DNA of 64,000 nt, from positions 1 to 64,000 of the forward strand of contig NZ_JMLJ01000007.1 in the NCBI RefSeq assembly GCF_000686705.1, written 5' to 3'. Every line of letters starts with the position of its first letter. Position 1 is the first letter of the stretch. Source of the stretch: Clostridium hydrogeniformans DSM 21757 (GTDB taxonomy: Bacteria; Bacillota; Clostridia; Clostridiales; Clostridiaceae). The notes beneath the pieces are model-generated. The model was not told the origin of the DNA, searched no databases, and saw nothing but the letters and a program-made list of their open reading frames with translations. A program made the position numbers and the translations under genes. Shown here in pieces: positions 44,345 through 54,339 of this stretch.

Positions 44345-44803
44345 ATGGAAGGAATTATTATTAGGGAGTATCAACAGGAGGATTGGACTAGGTTGATAGA
44401 AATCCACGACAATTCCCGTATTATAGAACTACAGTTTGCAGGACTAAGAGATGCGTTTATTCCACTTGCTGAGGCTGCTTTTAAGGAGGGTTTATTTGAT
44501 TATACCCTTTGCGTTGCTTTAGTTAAGGGTAAAGTTATTGGATTTGTTGCATATTCAGAGGATGAACTTGCGTGGCTGTATGTTGATCCATTATATAATT
44601 GTAAAGGGGTCGGTAAATGTATGGTTAAGTATGTGATTGAAAATACATATAAAAGGCCCCTTTGTGTGGAAGTCTTGGAGAAAAATGAACCAGCAATACA
44701 TTTATATAAGTCAATGGGCTTTGAAACCATTAATATATGTTCAGGAGTAATGCCTGGTAATGAATTGTTTAATGTTACAGTGCTCTGTATGGAGAGATTA
44801 TAA
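44345..44803 (+). CDS. GNAT-family N-acetyltransferase
   Basis: 152 residues. IIIREYQQEDWTRLIEIHDN opens the domain. ELAWLYVDPLYNCKGVGKCM holds the acetyl-CoA loop CKGVGK, and VEVLEKNEPAIHLYKSMGF is motif B. GGGGAGAGG precedes ATG 44345. It follows a GNAT fragment, so the two may reflect replacement of one copy by another. Substrate unknown. Confidence 0.85.
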   Translation: MEGIIIREYQQEDWTRLIEIHDNSRIIELQFAGLRDAFIPLAEAAFKEGLFDYTLCVALVKGKVIGFVAYSEDELAWLYVDPLYNCKGVGKCMVKYVIENTYKRPLCVEVLEKNEPAIHLYKSMGFETINICSGVMPGNELFNVTVLCMERL

Positions 44804-45096
44804 GATGCATGGACTGATAATATGATTTTTGTCATAAATAATACAAATTGCACAGTTGTATAAGATATCCAATTAACACCTGGTGCTCTTATATTATTGA
44901 AGAAACTCAAAAATAGTTTTTTAGGATATGAAAATAATTAAGAGCACTCATAATCAATTAGCCTACATATAGGTTGTAATTTAGAAATTACAAATAAAAA
45001 TAAAAGATGACGTATGATAAGTGACTTTTATGCTTTAAATATAAGAACTTTTATGAAGTATATCTTAAAAGATTTTAATAAGAAAGGAGAATCTGT

Positions 45097-45966
45097 ATGA
45101 ATGAATTGAATTTTGATTATAAAATTATTGGTAAGGGTAAAACAGTACTTGTTATAGAAACAGGCATAGGGAGCTCATTCTATGATTGGTATTCTCTTGT
45201 AGAAGATCTAAAAGAAGACTTTACTATTGTTTTATATCATAGATGTGGCTATGGAAAAAGCCAAGATCCAAAAACCTCTAGAACTACAAAGAATATTTCA
45301 GAAGAACTAGATTCCCTTTTAGAGAAGATAGGAATAAAAGATAAATTTATTTTAATTGGCCATTCTTTTGGAGGGTTATGTGTACAGCATTATGCAAAAA
45401 TCTATCCTTATAAATTGAAAGGCATAATGTTAATTGACTCTACCTCCTTCAATTTTGAACAACTGTATATGCTTGATACACCTGTTATGAAATCTCTCAT
45501 TTCAATAGATAAAATGGTAGAGAGTAATATTAATTCTTCAAAAAAATCGAAGGAAGAATTAAGGGAGCAAAATAGAGATATAATTTCAGCTTATGAAAAT
45601 CGTGTAAGTGATTCAGACATGAAGTTAGTAGAAGAATTTTTTACAAGTTCTAGACTTCATAAGACTATTGCAGAGGAATTTCAAAATTGGGATATAGATA
45701 GTAATGAAATTAAAGATATTGATGAATTTCCTAATATTCCACTTATAGTAATAGCAAGAGATAATAAGGTAACTGAAAGAGGTTGGGTGAAATATAATAT
45801 TCCAGAAAAGGAAGCGATTTTATATGAAAATCAGTGGCGTAAACTACAAATTGAATTATCAGAGCTTTCAGAGGAAGGTGGTTTAATAATTGCTGAAAAT
45901 AGTGACCATGAAATTTATTTAGATCGACCTGATTTAATAATTCAGAGTTTAAAGACATTAATATAG
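45097..45966 (+). CDS. Alpha/beta hydrolase, paralogue of the gene at 48849
   Basis: 289 residues. ETGIGSSFYDWYSLVEDLKE takes the oxyanion position; nucleophile GHSFGG (Ser90) sits in LIGHSFGGLCVQHYAKIYPY; the His is in IAENSDHEIYLDRPD. The block GGLCVQH is shared with the hydrolase at 48849, from which it is separated by an ABC exporter and an ASCH pseudogene. AAAGGAG sets the start. A cytosolic enzyme of unknown substrate. Confidence 0.87.
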   Translation: MNELNFDYKIIGKGKTVLVIETGIGSSFYDWYSLVEDLKEDFTIVLYHRCGYGKSQDPKTSRTTKNISEELDSLLEKIGIKDKFILIGHSFGGLCVQHYAKIYPYKLKGIMLIDSTSFNFEQLYMLDTPVMKSLISIDKMVESNINSSKKSKEELREQNRDIISAYENRVSDSDMKLVEEFFTSSRLHKTIAEEFQNWDIDSNEIKDIDEFPNIPLIVIARDNKVTERGWVKYNIPEKEAILYENQWRKLQIELSELSEEGGLIIAENSDHEIYLDRPDLIIQSLKTLI

Positions 45967-46199
45967 TATCTTTTATGTGATAAATACATTTTCTCTATGA
46001 TATATAAGTAAGAGTAATTATTAGAATTAACTTTTATTTATATATGAGGGGTTAAAAATATATAGTGAAAAGAACTTGTTTCTGTCTTTTTAGAAGTATT
46101 AGAAGATAAACATTTCTGCCTACAAGCAGCAGAAGATATTATATAATTTTCAGTGTTCATATAACTTAACAGAACGGTAGGGCTAAAATGGAGGTTAGT

Positions 46200-47801
46200 A
46201 TGATAAAATACTTTATTAGATATATAAAAAAATATTGGGTTATGTTCTTATGTTTTTTAATTATGACATTTATTATATATGTTATAGAACTTGCAGTACC
46301 TTATATTTTTAGTAAGTTTATAGATGATATAACTGTTAATAAAAATATTAATACAATATATATATCCAGTGCATTAATATTAGCTTTAGTGATTATATAT
46401 TTATTTTTTAGTTTTTATAAGGAGGTAATATTTAATAAATGTGCAGGAAAAGTTAGATTTGATATGTTAGATGACTGTGAAAGTCATATTGAAAAATTAC
46501 CCATTAAGGATATAAATAAGTTTAATCCTGCTTACTTAAATGAAAGACTTAATAATGACATATTAAATATAATACTATTCATTTTTAATAACCTGTGTAA
46601 TTCCATTATTAAAATTATAGGGGTAATAATTTTAGGCGGAATAATAGCAACTATAAATGTAAAAATATTTTTAATTATGGTTATTGTTGCTTTGTTTAAT
46701 GGACTAGGGTTTAGTTTTTATAACAAAGAACTTTTTAAAGTAGGATATGACTATAGAGAGGCAAATAATAAATTTTATGGAGCTAATAATGACAGACTTA
46801 ATATGATGAAGCAAACTAAAATAAACTCATGGTTTGATGTGGTCAAAGTTAAAGTTTCAAATTACTATACCATTCTTTTAGGAGTAAGTATTGATTATTC
46901 AAAAGTATCTGCAAAACTTAGGAATATAGGGTACTTATCAAAATATCTGTCCTTAATACTGCTTATTATATTTGGAGGATATGAATTCATAAATGATAAC
47001 TTGACTATAGGAGAATTTATATTAGTTTATAATTATACAAATATTTGCATGAATAATATGGAGTTTTTTCTATCATTAGGCCAGAATTATCAGCATGCTA
47101 AAGTTTGTTATAATAGAATGAGTGAAATTTTAACATTGAAAGAGGAGATTAATGGAACAAAGATTATAAATGCTATAGATAGTATTGAAGTAAAAGATTT
47201 ATATTTTGGACATAATTCTGAAAAGATGCTTTATGAAGGACTCAATCTTACTTTTAAAAAGGGAAATATATATTGTATTAAAGGTGAAAATGGTTCAGGA
47301 AAAAGTACATTAATAGATATATTGACTGGAATTAGATATGACTATAGAGGTGAAGTTTTATACAATAATAACAATTTAAGGAGTTTAGATGCTAATTATT
47401 TAAGAAAAAATTTAATATCAGTGGTAGAACAAGAACCTGACATGATAAACATATCTCTTAAAGAAAACTTAGTTTATGGTCTTGAGGATTATGATAATAA
47501 AAGATTAGAAGATTTATGTGAAGGTTTATATTTAGATAATAGAGTGAAATTTAATGATAATGATACAAATTTATCAGGAGGAGAAAAACAAAAAATATCT
47601 GAGATAAGGGCACTTTTGAAGAGACCCAAGGTTATTATATTAGATGAACCTATATCTGCATTAGACGCAAATAGTATAGTAAAACTAAAACATATATTAA
47701 ATGAAGAAAAGAAAGATAAAATAATTATATTAGTTACTCATAATGAAGAGTTGTATTCCATTATAGATAATTTTATAACTCTTGATAATGTGGGGATTTG
47801 A
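46200..47801 (+). CDS. ABC exporter half-transporter (TMD plus ATPase)
   Basis: 533 residues, slightly short for the type. About six membrane helices (about 12-280) are fused to an ATPase with Walker A IKGENGSGKSTLIDIL (about 360), signature LSGGEKQKIS (about 459), Walker B KVIILDEPISALD and H-loop LVTHNEE. GGAGG at 46190-46194 selects ATG 46200; ATG 46188 overlaps the ribosome site. No N-terminal peptidase domain. It may form a homodimer. It sits between two paralogous hydrolases but has its own terminator, so joint function is only a possibility. Drug, lipid or peptide export are all open. Confidence 0.87.
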   Translation: MIKYFIRYIKKYWVMFLCFLIMTFIIYVIELAVPYIFSKFIDDITVNKNINTIYISSALILALVIIYLFFSFYKEVIFNKCAGKVRFDMLDDCESHIEKLPIKDINKFNPAYLNERLNNDILNIILFIFNNLCNSIIKIIGVIILGGIIATINVKIFLIMVIVALFNGLGFSFYNKELFKVGYDYREANNKFYGANNDRLNMMKQTKINSWFDVVKVKVSNYYTILLGVSIDYSKVSAKLRNIGYLSKYLSLILLIIFGGYEFINDNLTIGEFILVYNYTNICMNNMEFFLSLGQNYQHAKVCYNRMSEILTLKEEINGTKIINAIDSIEVKDLYFGHNSEKMLYEGLNLTFKKGNIYCIKGENGSGKSTLIDILTGIRYDYRGEVLYNNNNLRSLDANYLRKNLISVVEQEPDMINISLKENLVYGLEDYDNKRLEDLCEGLYLDNRVKFNDNDTNLSGGEKQKISEIRALLKRPKVIILDEPISALDANSIVKLKHILNEEKKDKIIILVTHNEELYSIIDNFITLDNVGI

Positions 47802-47862
47802 TGAACGGTGGTTAAGATATATTCTGTAATTTTATATTTGGATTTGATAGATATAAGTGTTA

Positions 47863-47900
47863 ATAGAGTAAAAATAATTTTAAAATTATTTTTACTCTAT
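47863..47900. terminator. Symmetrical terminator
   Basis: A perfect 17-bp-arm palindrome centred at 47881/47882 (AGAGTAAAAATAATTTT and its complement). It serves the ABC gene and the convergent ASCH relic. Confidence 0.75.
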
Positions 47901-47908
47901 TATAGTAT

Positions 47909-48384
47909 CTATAGTTGATATACTGATTCAAAATATTCAAAAACTACAGGCATATTATCAGTAAATTCATAACCCAGTTCTTTCCCATCCTCTTTGAAGA
48001 AACGAACATGCCCTTTAACCCAAGATTCTAATGTATCATCTTCTCCCTCATGTTTACAAATGTCATAAGTAATATCTTAAAATGGGATAATTGTTACCTT
48101 AGTAGTTTCAATAACACATCTTGGTATTCCTTCCCAATCAGTAACAATACTTAAATCACCAACTTTAGGTATAGGCTCACCATCAAGCTCATATTTCAAT
48201 AAACTACTTACTGTAGCTTTTTTTTACCAATTAAAACTAACCTCAACAATTCATTTGCCCATCTTTCAGTCAATTCGAAATGAAATACTTCGAAATATTT
48301 TGTTGATTTATCTCTGTTTGTTTCTCTTAAAAATGTTTCCTAAAATGTATTGATTTTTTCCAGTGAATACTTTTCATTTTCCAT
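47909..48384 (-). pseudogene. ASCH-domain protein, decayed
   Basis: From ATG 48384 (minus) the text reads MENEKYSLEKINTF, stop, ETFLRETNRDKSTKYFEVFH, FELTERWANELLRLVLIGK, then after a frameshift at a T8 tract (about 48217-48224) VSSLLKYELDGEPIPKVGDL, SIVTDWEGIPRCVIETTKV, a stop, and DICKHEGEDDTLESWVKGHV. This is a standard ASCH-domain protein (RNA- or nucleotide-binding fold) of about 155 residues, killed by two stops and one frameshift. Confidence 0.8.
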
Positions 48385-48848
48385 TATTTATACCCCCAGT
48401 GAGTTTTTCTTCATCCTTTATTTTGGCATCATAGGTTAAATGTGTAAAAAGTAATTTTAACAATATTTAACCATACAATCACTTAAATGGCAATGGATTT
48501 GTGGTAGGTTATGTATTTTATTAAGGATATTAAAAACAAGGACATTATATTTGATTTATATATAATGTTGTTAAGAATTATCTAACTTTAGAGGAAGTTA
48601 ACTGATTAAATAGAATAGCAACTATGTATTTTAATTATACTGAAAAGCTCGAAAAAAATATAAATAGATAATGGGAGATTGGCAAATTGAAAAAGAAAGT
48701 TAAAGTACTGTTTATATGAGTAAAAGTTATAGTTATGGAGTTGTTAATATGCGTGAAAAAGCTATATTATAAGAGAAATATTTACAAATGTGTAATTTTA
48801 TAATGGTATAGCTAAAAAACTATTAATAAATTGAAAAGGGGAGGAAGT
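48385..48848. other. Decayed DNA
   Basis: No gene recognised. MREKAIL followed by a stop and EKYLQMCNFIM near 48750-48805 suggests a short coding relic. AAGGGGAGG before 48849 belongs to the next gene. Confidence 0.35.
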
Positions 48849-49745
48849 ATGATTAAATTAACTGATATTGATGGAAGAAAAGTGGAATATTTATTTACTG
48901 GTAATGGAGAAGATATAGTTGTTATTATGCTAGGCATGGGAGGTTGTATTTATGATTGGTTAGAAATTGTGAACGAAATATCAAGTTTCACAAGGGTTAT
49001 AATAACTCATAGGCCTGGTGTTGGAAAGAGTGAACTTCATATGAACGGCAGTAATACATGTATAGCATCTGAGGATTTATATGCACTATTAAATCAATTA
49101 AATATAAATGAAAGAGTTATATTGGTAGGTCATTCTTATGGTGGTTTATGCGTTCAACATTTTGTGAGGCTGTATCCGAAAAAGGTAAAAGGTTTACTTC
49201 TTGTTGAATCTGCTTCAATTTATAGGCAAGATAAGTTTGATAAACTTCAAACTCCTGTATCAGATGAGTTCGGTTCAGATGAAGTATATATAAGTTTATG
49301 GAAAAAATACTCCCAATATACTAAAGAAAAATTATTAGAAGAGTTAAAACCTAGTTTATCAAGTAAGGAACTTGGATTACCAAAGGAGATACAAGAAGAA
49401 ATTATAAATATTAATGTGAGTGCTAATATGTATGCAAATCAACTTTCAGAAATACTTGATTTAAGAAATGATGTAATAAATATGAGAAAAGTGCATCCTT
49501 TTCCTAAATGTCCCTTAATAATATTAATTCAAGATTCAAAATACGCTATAAATGAAATGGAAGAAGAAGGTATACCTAAGATAGAAGCAGAAAGGATTGT
49601 AGATTTAGCCCATACTTTGTCTTATGGTTTGCAAGAATTGTCAAGCAACAGTAAAATTATCACTGTTGATAATAGTAATCATTGTATAAATGAAACTAGG
49701 CCAGATGCTATTATTGATGCAATAAAAGAGCTGTTGAATATTTAA
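48849..49745 (+). CDS. Alpha/beta hydrolase, paralogue of the gene at 45097
   Basis: 298 residues. IMLGMGGCIYDWLEIVNEIS at the oxyanion site; nucleophile GHSYGG (Ser96) in ILVGHSYGGLCVQHFVRLYP; catalytic His in VDNSNHCINETRPDAIIDAI. GGGGAGG at 48837-48843 selects ATG 48849 rather than the TTG at 48831. Shares GHS-GGLCVQH with the gene at 45097. No operon partner. Confidence 0.87.
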   Translation: MIKLTDIDGRKVEYLFTGNGEDIVVIMLGMGGCIYDWLEIVNEISSFTRVIITHRPGVGKSELHMNGSNTCIASEDLYALLNQLNINERVILVGHSYGGLCVQHFVRLYPKKVKGLLLVESASIYRQDKFDKLQTPVSDEFGSDEVYISLWKKYSQYTKEKLLEELKPSLSSKELGLPKEIQEEIININVSANMYANQLSEILDLRNDVINMRKVHPFPKCPLIILIQDSKYAINEMEEEGIPKIEAERIVDLAHTLSYGLQELSSNSKIITVDNSNHCINETRPDAIIDAIKELLNI

Positions 49746-50044
49746 GGATATGGTTAAATATCATATGTATAATATTAATTTTTAAAAGTATAAGGGATAT
49801 ATATTGCACAATTTAAACTCCATTGATATACTGCTGGCAGTTTTAACTTTAATATAGATGATTTAATTATATTAAAGTTAAATGATAACTTATTAAAATT
49901 TATCAATTATAACTTAGAGTATAATTTTAGTAGGCAAAGGTAGTAAAAATACTACAAAAAATAATAAAGGTATGTAAAATAATGAAAAGTATAAAATAGC
50001 CTCTGAACAAATCATAAAATAAAAGTTACATTTATGATTCACAA
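49746..50044. other. Non-coding stretch
   Basis: No gene seen. AGTTTTAACTTTAAT and ATTAAAGTTAAAT (about 49840-49885) can pair. Confidence 0.3.
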
Positions 50045-50100
50045 AAAATGAGCCATATAATACAAATTATCCTTGGTATTTGTATTATATGGCTCATTTT
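50045..50100. terminator. Long perfect hairpin
   Basis: A perfect 23-bp stem (50045-50067 with 50078-50100) around a 10-nt loop, with A-run before and T-run after. It works as a terminator in either direction; such length also fits an old inverted-repeat element. Confidence 0.75.
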
Positions 50101-50273
50101 CATTTATGAATTAAGTATTAGGTTGTTCCAATAAAAGGTCTAATGTTACTATAGAGTAAAAAATTAGGTTAAGCAATTAACTATTAGCACTTTAGAAATA
50201 TTTAAGTAAGATAGAAATAGTATATTCATTATTTAAATAATATTAAAATTATTTCTGCTAGTTAAGGAGGATT

Positions 50274-51134
50274 ATGATGAATACAGTAAAAGAAATGAGA
50301 ATGGAAAAGAAAGAGATAAAGACATTATTAAGAAATATAAAAGATAATAAATATGCAGTACCAGAGGGGGTGAACCCATATAAATTATCCTTAGATATGA
50401 TGGATTATATAGGGGATATTGATGGTGAATTGCGTAATGACTTGGCTTGTTACGTTCTTCTAGAATGGATAGTGACGGATGTTCTTACACCTGAAGAAGC
50501 ACATGACATATTTGTGATAGCATTAGATGAAAAACGTATTTTAAATGGATTGGGAAAAATTGATGATACGGTTTTTGGCAGATCCTTTTCCGTTGAAGTG
50601 GCTGCATGTATAATCTATAAACACAGGAAGCTTTTATCTGATAGTGATATTTTAAAAGCTTTCAATACAGTTTTGAAACTTTATAATGAGGACAGGGATG
50701 TAAGAGGATTTGTAGAAGGTAAAAGCTGGGCTCATGGGGCTGCCCACGGTGCTGATGCCCTGATGGAGCTTGCACAATGCCAAGTAATAGGATATGAGGG
50801 ACTAAAAAAGATATTAGATTCAATATATAAAAAAATTAATATAAATTATTACGGATATATTAACAACGAGGATGAGCGTATGATATCAGCTGTTAAGGCA
50901 GTTTTGGAAAGAGATATAATTCCTGTAGAAGAAATTGAAGAATGGATCAGAAGCTTTGGTAACATAGAAAAAGAAGGTATAGTTCCGGATTATTTGTTTA
51001 TTGAATTTAATGTAACTCTTTTCTTAAAAAGCTTATACTTTAGACTTGTTGCTAATACGAAGTATGACCAAATAGCAAAAATAGTTAAAGAGGTGCTAAA
51101 GAAAACAAGTCGTTTTGGTGAGGACTACTCATAA
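50274..51134 (+). CDS. DUF2785 protein
   Basis: 286 residues, mostly helical. GELRNDLACYVLLEWI, TVFGRSFSVEVAACIIYKH, EDRDVRGFVEGKSWAHGAAH and GADALMELAQC follow the DUF2785 pattern (RSFS..., DxRG, GWAHxxAHxADAL). The two His of WAHGAAHGAD look like possible ligands. Function is unknown. AAGGAGG precedes ATG 50274. A single-gene unit. Confidence 0.8.
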   Translation: MMNTVKEMRMEKKEIKTLLRNIKDNKYAVPEGVNPYKLSLDMMDYIGDIDGELRNDLACYVLLEWIVTDVLTPEEAHDIFVIALDEKRILNGLGKIDDTVFGRSFSVEVAACIIYKHRKLLSDSDILKAFNTVLKLYNEDRDVRGFVEGKSWAHGAAHGADALMELAQCQVIGYEGLKKILDSIYKKININYYGYINNEDERMISAVKAVLERDIIPVEEIEEWIRSFGNIEKEGIVPDYLFIEFNVTLFLKSLYFRLVANTKYDQIAKIVKEVLKKTSRFGEDYS

Positions 51135-51201
51135 CCACCTGATTTTGGGACTTATGTCAATATATTAGACACAGGAACTGGTTGATTATTGCTTTAATAT
51201 T

Positions 51202-51384
51202 ATGAAGCTTAAAAGTCTTATTGCCTTTGCAAAACCAGAAAATATTGCATCGAATAGAGTTATAAAGAAGCTTGGATTTAAGTTTCAACACTTTGTTAAT
51301 GGATTACCAGAAAAATTAAGTTTTTATAATGGTGAACATTATTATTTATTAACTAAGGAAGAATTTTTTGAAATAGTAAAGTAA
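51202..51384 (+). pseudogene. GNAT acetyltransferase, C-terminal fragment
   Basis: KSLIAFAKPENIASNRVIKK then LGFKFQHFVNGLPEKLSFYN is the motif-B end of a RimJ/RimL-like GNAT (PxNxxSxRVxxKLGF). The acetyl-CoA-binding part is missing; remnants upstream (FGTYVNILDTGTG) may be its N-terminal side. Confidence 0.6.
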
Positions 51385-51427
51385 TCATAAAAAATTTACT
51401 TAGTGACTGAAAGGAATGATAATTATT

Positions 51428-52048
51428 ATGTGTGATAGAAAGGCTACAAACCTTAATAACGTAAATTCAAAAAATATTTTTACAATAGAATGTAAGGATT
51501 TAGTATTAAGGGAGTTCCAAGTAGAAGATTTAGATGCAATATATAATATCACCTTACAATCTGAAATAAAGGAGTTTCTGCCTGATTGGATAGCACCAAA
51601 GGAAAAACGTAGAGAATGGTTAACTAAATATGAAATTAAAGAGAATAAGGAGTTTTTAGATGCTGTTCCTAATATACCTAATATTAAAGGACATGCTCTT
51701 AGATTAGGAATTATATTAAAAGAAACAAATGAGTTTATTGGTTGGATTGTTTCAGGTTTAAAAGATGAATTACCTCCACCAAATAGAGAGATAGGCTATG
51801 CTATTTCAAAAGATCATACATGTAAGGGATATGGAACTCAAGCAGCTCAAGGGCTAATAAAATACTTATTTGAAAACACTAATACCGATGTGTTAAATGC
51901 TACCGCATTAACATATAATACCCCTTCAAATAAGGTAATAGAAAAATGTGGTTTTAGATTAATGGGTACTATTGAAATTGAAGGTCATGATTTTTACTAT
52001 TACAAACTAAGTAAAAGTCAATGGATAGATGAAAACAAAGAAAGCTAA
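51428..52048 (+). CDS. GNAT-family acetyltransferase (RimJ/RimL-like)
   Basis: 206 residues from ATG 51428; ATG 51416 directly abuts the AAGGA ribosome site and would add MIII. IECKDLVLREFQVEDLDAIY is the opening, NREIGYAISKDHTCKGYGTQ the acetyl-CoA site (CKGYGT), and YNTPSNKVIEKCGFRLMGTI motif B. Substrate unknown. Followed by a strong terminator. Confidence 0.85.
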   Translation: MCDRKATNLNNVNSKNIFTIECKDLVLREFQVEDLDAIYNITLQSEIKEFLPDWIAPKEKRREWLTKYEIKENKEFLDAVPNIPNIKGHALRLGIILKETNEFIGWIVSGLKDELPPPNREIGYAISKDHTCKGYGTQAAQGLIKYLFENTNTDVLNATALTYNTPSNKVIEKCGFRLMGTIEIEGHDFYYYKLSKSQWIDENKES

Positions 52049-52064
52049 GAACAAAAAGTTATAG

Positions 52065-52110
52065 ATAAGCAATAAATAATTATTATTGAAATTAATTATT
52101 TATTGCTTAT
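52065..52110. terminator. Perfect 18-bp hairpin terminator
   Basis: 52065-52082 pairs perfectly with 52093-52110 (ends ATAAGCAATA / TATTGCTTAT). A second hairpin, AAAAGTTTCA with TGAAACTTTT, follows at 52146-52175. Confidence 0.75.
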
Positions 52111-52175
52111 TCTAATTTGAAAATAAATTGTTATATAGATGCATTAAAAGTTTCACTTATCTATATGAAACTTTT

Positions 52176-52611
52176 ATTGTGTAATATAGGAATCATATAA
52201 AATCTTATGATAATGATAGAGGTTTTTAGACATAAATAAGATGAGTTTATCCCCACAGAAGTGTGAATTTACTTCTTTTTTAAAGAATTATTTTTTGATT
52301 AAGACTATGTAGAAAAGAAGAAAATAATTTTAGGTAATAAATGAAAAATCACATAATGATATAAGAAACTAGTAAGTAAGAAAAGCTACTACTTATTAAA
52401 AATCAAATAATTTTATAAATAATTCTGGACTTTGAATGCTTATATAAAGTTAAGTATATATAAATGAACAAAATATTGTAAAAATAAATAATGCAAAAAA
52501 TAAATATACATATTGATTTTATCCTAATTCTCCATTTGATATTTAATGGTTTTCAAAAATAGTAGTTTATAATTAAAGAATTATATAATTAAACTAAATT
52601 CTAAAAATGAA
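52176..52611. other. Non-coding stretch
   Basis: Contains a short terminator-like hairpin AGAAGT with ACTTCT and seven T (52257-52283). Otherwise AT-rich DNA with no gene. Confidence 0.4.
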
Positions 52612-52745
52612 ATATAATAAATTGCTTTATGCATAAAATGTAAAAAAAATAGTTTAATTGTTGTAAAAAAATAGTAAAAACAGGGCATTAATATACAAAA
52701 TATTTCCAAAATAACGTTTATAATATAAAAAAACATAAATGTGAA
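52612..52745 (+). repeat. Leader repeat E, copy 2
   Basis: ATAATAAATTGCTTTATGCA, TAAAATGTAAAA, AATTGTTGTAAAAAAATAG, then GTTTATAATAT (TATAAT at 52719-52724). The palindrome TTTATGCATAAA is at 52626-52637. Same order as copy 1 at 41863. It precedes the PPTase fragment. Confidence 0.6.
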
Positions 52746-52796
52746 AGACGATTTATTTGGAGTTATAAAGTAAATAAAAACATTAGCGAGGTAATT

Positions 52797-53021
52797 GTGA
52801 GAATTTATGCTGTAAAATTTTTAGATAGTAATGAAAAAATATTAAATAATATCTCCTCGGGAAGTAATTTAGATAAAAGATACAAAATAGAAAAACTTAT
52901 TAATAAAAAGGATAAGATTAGAACATTAATTGGGGAATTATTAATCAGAACAATAATGGTTGAAAGGTTAGGAATAAAAAATAAAAATATAACATTTGAA
53001 AAAATAAATTTATTTGGATAG
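52797..53021 (+). pseudogene. 4'-phosphopantetheinyl transferase (Sfp type), N-terminal fragment
   Basis: 74 residues from GTG 52797. MRIYAVKFLDSNEKILNNIS, LDKRYKIEKLINKKDKIRTL, IGELLIRTIM, then LGIKNKNITFEKINLFG match the first third of Sfp-like enzymes (RxxRxxxxxDxxRxLIGexLxR). The catalytic D-x-E and W/FxxKES motifs of the C-terminal half are absent, so it cannot load carrier proteins. Sfp enzymes activate NRPS/PKS carrier domains. Confidence 0.75.
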
Positions 53022-53033
53022 GAGCTAGATGGA

Positions 53034-53816
53034 ATGATTGAAATTTTAGAAGTTAAAGCTGAGGAAGAAGCAAGTAAACTAAAAAGTGAGTATATTGAAG
53101 GTTTAAAAACTCCAATAGATGGTTTTTGGCAGAATGTGGAGGTGGTTAATTCAAAATGTTATGAAATTTTGTACAATGGTAAAGTTGCAGGGCACTTTTG
53201 TGTAAATTCGCGTAAAATATTAGTACAGTTTTATGTTTCTAAAGAATACTACATGAATGTAGAAGAAATTTTTAAATATATTATTACAAGTGAGATAGTA
53301 GAAAAAGCGGGGGTTTCTACAAAAGAACCAGAATTTATGGGGTTATGTCTTGACTATCAAAAAAATATAACTGTAGATTCATATCTTTTTACAGATAATG
53401 AAAAAGTACGATATGAATTAAATAGTTTTTCAAAGCTATCTTTTAGATTAGCTCAAAGTCAAGATATAGATGAAATAAAAAATAAATGTGATCTGGCGTT
53501 TGAGGGATATTATGAGGAGTTAATAGATAATGATCAGTTATTTGTATTATATGATAATGACAACTTACTTGGAATTGGAGAATTTAGAATAATTAAGACA
53601 CATGGAGAAAAATATGGTGATATAGGTATGAATGTGGTTGAAAAATATCGTAGAAATGGAATAGGAACTTATATTAATGTTAAGTTAAAAGAACATTGCT
53701 ATAACAAAAATTTAATTCCAATGGTTTGTTGTGATGTAAAAAACATTATATCTAAAAAAACTTTAGAAAAATCAGGCTTTATAGCTGATCATAGAATTAT
53801 ATTTTGTGAATTCTAA
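53034..53816 (+). CDS. GNAT-family acetyltransferase with extra N-terminal domain
   Basis: 260 residues. The first 130 (ILEVKAEEEASKLKSEYIEG; ILYNGKVAGHFCV) look like a degenerate GNAT half; residues about 135-260 are a standard one: LSFRLAQSQDIDEIKNK, GDIGMNVVEKYRRNGIGTYI (loop RRNGIG) and KNIISKKTLEKSGFIADHRI. AGGAG at 53020-53024, overlapping the stop of the PPTase fragment, serves ATG 53034. The gene would be transcribed from leader repeat E through the fragment. Confidence 0.8.
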   Translation: MIEILEVKAEEEASKLKSEYIEGLKTPIDGFWQNVEVVNSKCYEILYNGKVAGHFCVNSRKILVQFYVSKEYYMNVEEIFKYIITSEIVEKAGVSTKEPEFMGLCLDYQKNITVDSYLFTDNEKVRYELNSFSKLSFRLAQSQDIDEIKNKCDLAFEGYYEELIDNDQLFVLYDNDNLLGIGEFRIIKTHGEKYGDIGMNVVEKYRRNGIGTYINVKLKEHCYNKNLIPMVCCDVKNIISKKTLEKSGFIADHRIIFCEF

Positions 53817-53944
53817 TTATTAAGAGTTAATAGGATTAGTATAAATACTGAAATTTTATCAAATGGTATAGAAATTAATTTATAAAATGAAAAAACTATA
53901 ACAAGTGGAGAGATGATTAAGATTCTTATATCTTAAATACCTTT

Positions 53945-54240
53945 CCTTGATAAATTGCAATAACAAATTCAACTAATTTTTATTTATTACTTAAACACTT
54001 GAATTTTTAAGCAGAGTATAGTCAGATATACGGTTCCCTTTCGGTATAAAACGGCGTATTAGTCCATTTTGATGCTCATTAGTTCCTTTTTCAAAAGATG
54101 AATATGGGTGAGTGAAATATACCTTTGGATCAGTTTTAGCTTCAAGTGTGGATAAATCAGCAAATTCAGAACCCTTGTCACCAGTTATTGTCTTAAAGAC
54201 TTGGCTAAACTGTTTCCTTTTACAATTAGTCTTAAAAATA
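53945..54240 (-). pseudogene. IS30-family transposase, C-terminal relic
   Basis: On the minus strand: FSQVFKTITGDKGSEFADLS, TLEAKTDPKVYFTHPYSSFE, KGTNEHQNGLIRRFIPKGNR, ISDYTLLKNSSV. This is the DDE end of an IS30 transposase (TxDxGxEF...YxxHPYSSxExGxNEHxNGLIRRFxPKG). The N-terminal two-thirds and clear terminal repeats are absent. Confidence 0.8.
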
Positions 54241-54339
54241 AGTAATATATTATGAAAAGTTTTAACAACATAAAAGGAAGGAAGTGAGTATTTAGTGAGT
54301 TTTTGTATTTATTACATAAACTTTAACTAAATATAAATT

